Shown: positions 57,593 through 64,000 of the stretch, in pieces
How positions within the stretch are numbered: the stretch's first letter is position 1
How the letters are laid out: every line of letters begins with the position of its first letter
Origin: Pseudomonas nitroreducens TX1
GTDB lineage: Bacteria > Pseudomonadota > Gammaproteobacteria > Pseudomonadales > Pseudomonadaceae
DNA: 64,000 nt
Direction of reading: 5' to 3'
Assembly (NCBI RefSeq): GCF_000313755.1
Contig: NZ_AMZB01000116.1
Span: 60,267-124,266 of the forward strand
Translations under genes and position numbers: made by a program
Notes under the pieces: generated by a model
Told to the model about the DNA's origin: nothing
What the model saw: only the letters and a program-made list of their open reading frames with translations
Database searches by the model: none

Positions 57593-59053
57593 TCAGCCGG
57601 CGGTGACGCTGCGCAGTCGGCCGGCGGTCTTGTGCCGGGAACAACAGTTGCTGTCGCCGTCGACGAAGCGTCCGGGGGTTTCGACGCGGTCGATGGGCAT
57701 GGCGCAGCGCTCGCCATTGGACAGGCGTCCTTCGCAGGCGGGTTGCTGGTAATGGGCAAGCCAGCTGCGGTACTGGTCTTCGGCGACGAAGCACTTGGCG
57801 GCAGCGTAAGCCATGGGGTTTTCCTGGTAACGGGGGACATCCTGCAGCGACAGGGTCAGATGACCGGCGCCAGGATGGTACACCACGAAGATCACTCCCA
57901 GGCTGGCCAGGCGCTCCAGCACCGAGCCATCGGCTGCCTTGGCCGCCAGCGCGTCCAATTCCAGGCGCAGACCTTCGGCACCCTGCTGCAGTTGCCCGGC
58001 AAGCTGGCGCAGCTGGGCGGTTTCCTCGCGCAGTTGCTCCGCCTCCCGACGCAGTTGCTGATTCTCCTGCTGCAACTGCTGGTCCAGCTCGTTGCGATAG
58101 CCCAGTTCCACGTCGCGGGCAGAAATCTGTTCCTTGTAGCGAGCCTCCAGGCTGGCCAGGCGGGAGCGGGATTCTTCCTCGATCTGACGGCGCAGTTGCT
58201 CCAGCTCGTCGCGGCCGCTTTCTTCGATATGGCGCAACTGAGCGGTCAGCTCCTCGCGTCCGCGCTGGAAGCCGTTGGCCTGGCCATCCAGCTCACGGCG
58301 CAGGCTGGCGTTGATCTCTTCCTCGCGCTTCAGGCCTTCGCGCAGCGCGGCCAACTCGGCCTGCAGCGCCCTGACCTGCTCCTGCGCAGAGAGCTTCAGA
58401 CGACTGAGCTCCTGCTCATGCTGCTGGCTGATCTGCGACAAACGGGTTTCATGCTGGCCGAGCAGTTCGGTGGTTTTCTGCTGGTGCTCCTCGAGCATCG
58501 CGCGGGCCAGTTTCTCGGCTTCCTCGCGGGACTCTTCGGCGGGCGCGTACCACTGGTGCTCGTCGGCCATCTGCAAGCGAGCCGGCTCGACGGCGGCCGG
58601 CTCCTCGTCCACCAGCACACCCAGGTTGTTGCGCTTGATCGCTTCACGCAGTTGCACCAGATGGTTCTGCGCGGCCTCAAGGGTCGGGTCCCACAGGTGC
58701 ATCTGGTGCCAGGACACCGGGCACTGGCTGCGGCAGGCCAGGCGAATGGGCCCGGCGCCCATGTCGGGGCCACGACCGGCGCGGTCGGCCAGGTTGCGCA
58801 GCGGCAGGTTCCAGCCTCTGTCGGCTTCGCCCTTTTCGTCGAAATCCAGGTAGAAGAACACCACCGCCTTGACCAGCAGGCGCGGGTTGATCAGCACATA
58901 GGCGAGCTGCATCTGCTGATCGGCGTATTCCGGCATCTGCACGACGTTATCGAGCAGCGCCTCGAATTCGGGGTAGAGCATTTCCCTGCAGACGCCACGG
59001 TCGTTGAAGAAGACCACGGCTTCCACCATTTGAGGCTTCTTCTGCATGCTCAT
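57593..59053 (-). CDS. Long coiled-coil protein with Cys-rich C-terminus
   Basis: This is a 486-residue protein. Residues 1-130 form a compact N-domain (MVEAVVFFNDRGVCREMLYPEFEALLDNVVQ...). Residues ~180-370 are a continuous coiled coil rich in E, Q, R and L. The C-terminal domain ends in CEGRLSNGERCAMPI...DSNCCSRHK, a possible zinc site. Relatives are sometimes labelled chromosome partitioning protein ParA, but no Walker A (KGGxGKT) is present, so that label is unsupported. AGAGG precedes the ATG at 8 bases. It may be co-transcribed with the PLP enzyme gene. Confidence 0.82.
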   Translation of the reverse strand: MSMQKKPQMVEAVVFFNDRGVCREMLYPEFEALLDNVVQMPEYADQQMQLAYVLINPRLLVKAVVFFYLDFDEKGEADRGWNLPLRNLADRAGRGPDMGAGPIRLACRSQCPVSWHQMHLWDPTLEAAQNHLVQLREAIKRNNLGVLVDEEPAAVEPARLQMADEHQWYAPAEESREEAEKLARAMLEEHQQKTTELLGQHETRLSQISQQHEQELSRLKLSAQEQVRALQAELAALREGLKREEEINASLRRELDGQANGFQRGREELTAQLRHIEESGRDELEQLRRQIEEESRSRLASLEARYKEQISARDVELGYRNELDQQLQQENQQLRREAEQLREETAQLRQLAGQLQQGAEGLRLELDALAAKAADGSVLERLASLGVIFVVYHPGAGHLTLSLQDVPRYQENPMAYAAAKCFVAEDQYRSWLAHYQQPACEGRLSNGERCAMPIDRVETPGRFVDGDSNCCSRHKTAGRLRSVTAG

Positions 59054-59267
59054 CGATTGACCTCTGGGCTGGTGCGGGAGGAAATCTTGAAAAAGGGTCT
59101 GTCAGAAATGCAGCACCCAGACAGCGGGAAAATCCCGACATCCGAGCAAGTCTAGGGGAATTAATGTCGCAGGCAATGTGACTCGGTTGGCACCCGACCC
59201 GGTGATCGAGCCGGGCGGTTAACTGGCTGGATAATTCTGTGACGCGGTTGGATTTTCGAAAGGACAT

Positions 59268-59300
59268 CCGGGCCCGGAAGGGAACTTTTCCGGACCCGGA
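59268..59300 (-). other. Imperfect GC-rich hairpin between fadH and the coiled-coil gene
   Basis: TCCGGG-c-CCGGAA (59267-59279) can pair with TTCCGG-a-CCCGGA (59288-59300). No clear T-run follows on the minus strand, so it is at most a weak terminator for fadH (stop at 59326). Confidence 0.4.
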
Positions 59301-59325
59301 CTTGTGAGCCAGATCCCGTTTTAAC

Positions 59326-61392
<2,067 letters not shown>

Positions 61393-61569
61393 TCAGCCTG
61401 CGGAACGGCAAGGCATGGGGCGCGGTCGGTATGGAGCTGACTCTAAGGAGCGCACCCTCGCCGCTCAATGATCGAAAATGACAAGTTACTGACCCAAGAT
61501 GACACCCCGCCTTGGCAAGACCCAGCCCAACCCCTACCCTGTGGGGCACCCCATGAGTACCCGTCCCAT

Positions 61570-62688
61570 ATGCGCAAGCTGATCTTCCTCGTCCTGGTCA
61601 TCCTCTTCGCCGGCTATGCCGGCTGGGCGGAGCGCCGCCCGGTGGGCCACTATCTGTCCGACCTGCGCAGCCAGGTCTCGCTCAACCAGGGCCAGCCGTC
61701 CGAGCGTGGCAACCTGCTGGGCGTGCAGCCGGAACTGTTCGCCCAGGACTACCAGAGCGTCGAGCGCCTGCGCCTGAAATTCCATGCCTACCTGACCAAG
61801 GCGCGCGACGAGGGGCTGATCAACCCGCGCACCGTAGTGGTCTTCCCCGAGCACATCGGCACCTGGCTGGTGGCCGCCGGCGAGAAGCCCGAGGTCTACC
61901 AGACCGAGCACATCGCCGAGGCCATGGAATGGATGGCCGCCAGCAACCCGCTGAAACTGGCGCGCGGCTGGCTCGGCGCCAAGGGCGAGGACCGCATGGC
62001 GGACGCCCTGTTCCGCATGAAGGCGGTGGACATGGCCCACGACTACCAGACGCTGTTCGGCTCCCTGGCGAAGGAGTTCGGCGTGACCATAGTCGCCGGC
62101 TCCATCGTGCTGCCCAACCCGCGCATCGTCGAGGGGCAGATCCGCACCGGCAATGGCCGGCTCTACAACGTCACCCAGGTCTTCGGCAGCGACGGCCTGC
62201 CACTGGGCAAGCCACAGCGCAAGCTGTTCCCCATCGACGCGGAGCAAGGCTTCACCCGCGGCGGCGATGCCGACGACCTGCAGGTGCTGCAGACACCGGC
62301 CGGGCGCCTGGGCGTACTGGTCTGCGCCGACAGCTGGTACCCGGCCAGCTACAGCGCGCTGGCCACCAGCAAGCCCGATATCATCGCGGTGCCCGCCTTC
62401 CTCACCGGCAACGGCAGCTGGAGCAAGCCGTGGAAGGGCTACAACGGCGGTGCCGCGCCGGGTGATGTGACCCTCAGGCCCGGCGAGCTCACCGAAGGCG
62501 AAGCCTGGGAGCGCCTGGCCCTGGCTGGCCGTCTTGGCGAAAGCGGCGCTCACGCCGGCATCACCGTATTCATGCGCGGCCACCTTTGGGACCTGGGCAG
62601 CGACGGCCGCAGCCTGGTGGTCAGCGGCGACAGCCACACCCTGGCACCCGAAGGCCCCGGCGCTCGCCTGATCAACCTCTGGCTATGA
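61570..62688 (+). CDS. Carbon-nitrogen hydrolase (nitrilase superfamily) with N-terminal membrane anchor
   Basis: This is a 372-residue protein. Residues 1-20 (MRKLIFLVLVILFAGYAGWA) form a signal anchor. The nitrilase triad is visible: Glu in VVFPEHIG, Lys in RKLFPID, and Cys in LVCADSWYP. The catalytic domain therefore lies outside the cytoplasm, which is unusual for the superfamily except for Lnt-type enzymes. The ribosome binding site is weak. A 9-codon reading frame (61553-61582) overlaps the start. The 3' end overlaps the AraC gene by ATGA. Confidence 0.85.
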   Translation: MRKLIFLVLVILFAGYAGWAERRPVGHYLSDLRSQVSLNQGQPSERGNLLGVQPELFAQDYQSVERLRLKFHAYLTKARDEGLINPRTVVVFPEHIGTWLVAAGEKPEVYQTEHIAEAMEWMAASNPLKLARGWLGAKGEDRMADALFRMKAVDMAHDYQTLFGSLAKEFGVTIVAGSIVLPNPRIVEGQIRTGNGRLYNVTQVFGSDGLPLGKPQRKLFPIDAEQGFTRGGDADDLQVLQTPAGRLGVLVCADSWYPASYSALATSKPDIIAVPAFLTGNGSWSKPWKGYNGGAAPGDVTLRPGELTEGEAWERLALAGRLGESGAHAGITVFMRGHLWDLGSDGRSLVVSGDSHTLAPEGPGARLINLWL

Positions 62689-63722
62689 CCCGCCCGACCA
62701 TGCGGCTCGGCGACCTTTCGGTGGGTTTTGTCCACAGCCTTGCCGATGCGCTGGCGGAAAGCGGCGTCGCCCCGCACCCCCTGCTTGAACAATACGGACT
62801 GGACACAGCGCGCCTGGGCGAACCCGGCGCGCGCCTGTCGATTCCCCGCTATATGCGCCTGGGCCATGCGGCCATCCAGCAGAGCGGCGACCCCGCCCTC
62901 GGCCTGCGCATGGGCCAGCTAAGCCGACCGAGCCAGAGCGGCCTGGCCGGCGTCACCGCGGCGCAAGCGCCCAACCTGCGCGCCGCCGCCCGCGCGCTGA
63001 TCCGCTTCGAGCCGCTCTATGCGCAGAACTACCGCGGCCAGAGCAGCTTCATCGAAGACGCCGGCGGCGCCTGGCTGCGCTTCTATTCCATCAGCCCCTA
63101 CAACGCCTACAACCGCTTCGTGGTGGATTCAGTGCTGGCCGGCTGGGTGAGCATGCTCGGCAGCATTGGCGCGCAGCCACTGCGCGCGGAGAAGGTCGAG
63201 ATCGAGTACCCGGCACCCGCCTGGGCATCACGCTTCGAGGAAATGCTTGGCTGCCCGGTGGAGTTCGGCGCGCAGCACAATCAACTGCGCCTGGACCAGG
63301 CCACGCTGGCGCGCGCCAATCCGGACCATTGTCCGAGCACCTGGCGGCAATTGCTGGATATCTGCGAGAAGGAACTCGAACAACAGACTCGAACACGCAG
63401 CCTGCGCGAGCGCGTTGCCCAACTGCTGGGCCCTATGCTCAACGGCCGCGAACCGGACCTGGAGGAAGTGGCCGCGCGGCTCAAGCTGCCGACCTGGACG
63501 CTACGCCGCAAGCTGGCCGAGGAAGGCACGCAGTTCCGCAGCATCCTCAACGACACTCGCCGCGACCTGGCGATGATCTACATCCGTGACACGGACCTCG
63601 CCTTCGGCGAGATCGCCTACCTGCTCGGCTTCGCGTCCGCCGAGGCTTTCCAGCGCGCCTTCAAGCGCTGGAGCGGGCAGACTCCCGGGGAATTCCGCCG
63701 CGCCCAGCGCCATGGCGCCTGA
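62685..63722 (+). CDS. AraC-family transcriptional regulator
   Basis: This 345-residue regulator has an N-terminal ligand domain of the arabinose-binding-like type found in OruR/ArgR-like proteins (LSVGFVHSLADALAESGV...). A C-terminal double HTH follows (LEEVAARLKLPTWTLRRKLAEEGTQFRSILNDTRRDLA and IAYLLGFASAEAFQRAFKRWSGQTPGEFR). Its start is coupled to the nitrilase-like gene stop (ATGA), so it may regulate that gene or the divergent fadH. The effector is unknown. Confidence 0.92.
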   Translation: MTRPTMRLGDLSVGFVHSLADALAESGVAPHPLLEQYGLDTARLGEPGARLSIPRYMRLGHAAIQQSGDPALGLRMGQLSRPSQSGLAGVTAAQAPNLRAAARALIRFEPLYAQNYRGQSSFIEDAGGAWLRFYSISPYNAYNRFVVDSVLAGWVSMLGSIGAQPLRAEKVEIEYPAPAWASRFEEMLGCPVEFGAQHNQLRLDQATLARANPDHCPSTWRQLLDICEKELEQQTRTRSLRERVAQLLGPMLNGREPDLEEVAARLKLPTWTLRRKLAEEGTQFRSILNDTRRDLAMIYIRDTDLAFGEIAYLLGFASAEAFQRAFKRWSGQTPGEFRRAQRHGA

Positions 63723-63809
63723 TCACATCTCGGTAGCGTCGTCGGCCGGCTCCGGCAGATCCTGTTCCACGGCGTGCAGTTCCAGCAGTTCTTCCTGATA
63801 GTCGTCCAT
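63723..63809 (-). CDS. Possible small acidic peptide (28 codons)
   Basis: ATG at 63809 is preceded by AGGAG at about 8 bases and opens a frame of 28 residues, MDDYQEELLELHAVEQDLPE then PADDATEM. It stops one base beyond the end of the AraC gene. The composition (D/E-rich, no basic residues) and the strong ribosome binding site suggest a real small protein. I believe similar peptides occur in other Pseudomonas at this place, but cannot check. Confidence 0.5.
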   Translation of the reverse strand: MDDYQEELLELHAVEQDLPEPADDATEM

Positions 63810-63936
63810 TGGCTTTTCTCCTGACCGTTCGATCCGGTTTTAGCAAAGACCATGGGGAAAAAGCTAGACGGCGAAGGTGAACGACCTGTGACAACGTCTT
63901 ACAGAACAACAGCTGGAATTTATGGATGCGAACGAA

Positions 63937-63968
63937 AAAGCCCTCAGGTATTGCTACCTGAGGGCTTT
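63937..63968 (-). terminator. Terminator after the tRNA gene
   Basis: The stem AAAGCCCTCAGGTA-ttgc-TACCTGAGGGCTTT (63937-63968) has further A on the left flank (T-run on the minus strand). It lies 6 bp after the tRNA 3' end. Confidence 0.88.
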
Positions 63969-63974
63969 CGAATA

Positions 63975-64000
63975 TGGCGCAGCGGACGGGACTCGAACCC
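63975..64000 (-). tRNA. tRNA 3' end, probably tRNA-Asp (rest outside window)
   Basis: On the minus strand the window ends with GGGTTCGAGTCCCGT (T-arm), CCGCTGC (3' acceptor strand), the discriminator G, and an encoded CCA. The T-arm and acceptor closely match bacterial tRNA-Asp (…GGGTTCGAGTCCCGTCCGCTCC-G-CCA in E. coli). The anticodon is outside the window, so the identity is an inference. Confidence 0.75.

Noticed and set aside
57593..59053. ParA-type partition ATPase
   Set aside because: No Walker A or B motif can be seen; the protein is mainly coiled coil.

Overview
The window is a high-GC Pseudomonas chromosome segment. Gene content and order closely follow the P. aeruginosa PAO1 stretch that I recall as running from an OprD-type porin, through dgt, rocS2/rocA2, dacB, rlmKL, rmf, pyrD, gdhB, a moxR/bat operon, pepN and nadK, to fadH and an AraC regulator next to tRNA genes. 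The genome is probably from the P. aeruginosa/nitroreducens/citronellolis neighbourhood rather than PAO1 itself. Evidence includes Pseudomonas-type REP sequences, small Pseudomonas families (DUF2835, DUF1853, DUF1315) and a 1620-residue GdhB-type glutamate dehydrogenase. There is no rRNA, no intact insertion sequence, no integrase and no CRISPR array. The last bases are the 3' end of a tRNA, probably tRNA-Asp.

Layout. (1) 1-7.4 kb: the end of a metallo-beta-lactamase-fold hydrolase, an OprD-family porin, an ammonium channel convergent with it, an ElaB/YqjD-YqjE-YqjK-like operon, an EAL phosphodiesterase and dgt. (2) 7.4-17.3 kb: signalling genes. These are a RocS2-like unorthodox sensor kinase with two periplasmic solute-binding domains, its RocA2-like regulator, a divergent stand-alone receiver protein, ribosome-associated YggL, PBP4 (DacB) and a CHASE-PAS-PAS-GGDEF protein. 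(3) 17.4-24.4 kb: rlmKL, rmf, pyrD and small genes of unknown function, including a divergent HTH/Cox-like pair with a phased operator between them. (4) 24.9-38.9 kb: gdhB, a DUF1353 gene, the moxR-DUF58-DUF4381-batA-batB-batD operon and an alpha/beta hydrolase. (5) 39.4-48.7 kb: accessory-looking genes. These are a CMD-family protein, a secreted cyclase-family hydrolase, and a four-gene envelope locus (DUF1302 barrel, DUF1329, YCF48/BNR propeller, RND/MMPL exporter). (6) 48.7-64 kb: pepN, a DUF1315/DUF2797 pair, a nadK-phosphatase-rhomboid operon, DUF1853, a PLP-dependent desulfhydrase/deaminase, a coiled-coil protein, fadH, a nitrilase-family protein and an AraC regulator.

Most promising observation. 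The DUF1302-DUF1329 operon is preceded by a near-perfect sigma-54 promoter (TTGGCAC-N5-TTGCA, minus strand, 48370-48386). About 170-215 bp further upstream lie two TATCG...CGATA inverted repeats that look like enhancer-binding-protein sites. The adjacent YCF48-RND operon has its own terminator-insulated sigma-70-type promoter flanked by a different inverted repeat. The four products together would span inner membrane, periplasm and outer membrane, so I read this as an inducible envelope transport or processing system of unknown substrate.

Other notable points: an orphan receiver resembling RocR without its EAL domain beside RocS2/RocA2; the GGATAAA helically phased operator between the HTH and Cox-like genes; a degenerate MIDAS in the BatB-like protein; a GIY-YIG-like signature in the DUF2797 protein; a 28-codon acidic small ORF near the right end; absence of the pel exopolysaccharide operon that I recall at the equivalent place in PAO1; and several families of inverted intergenic repeats.
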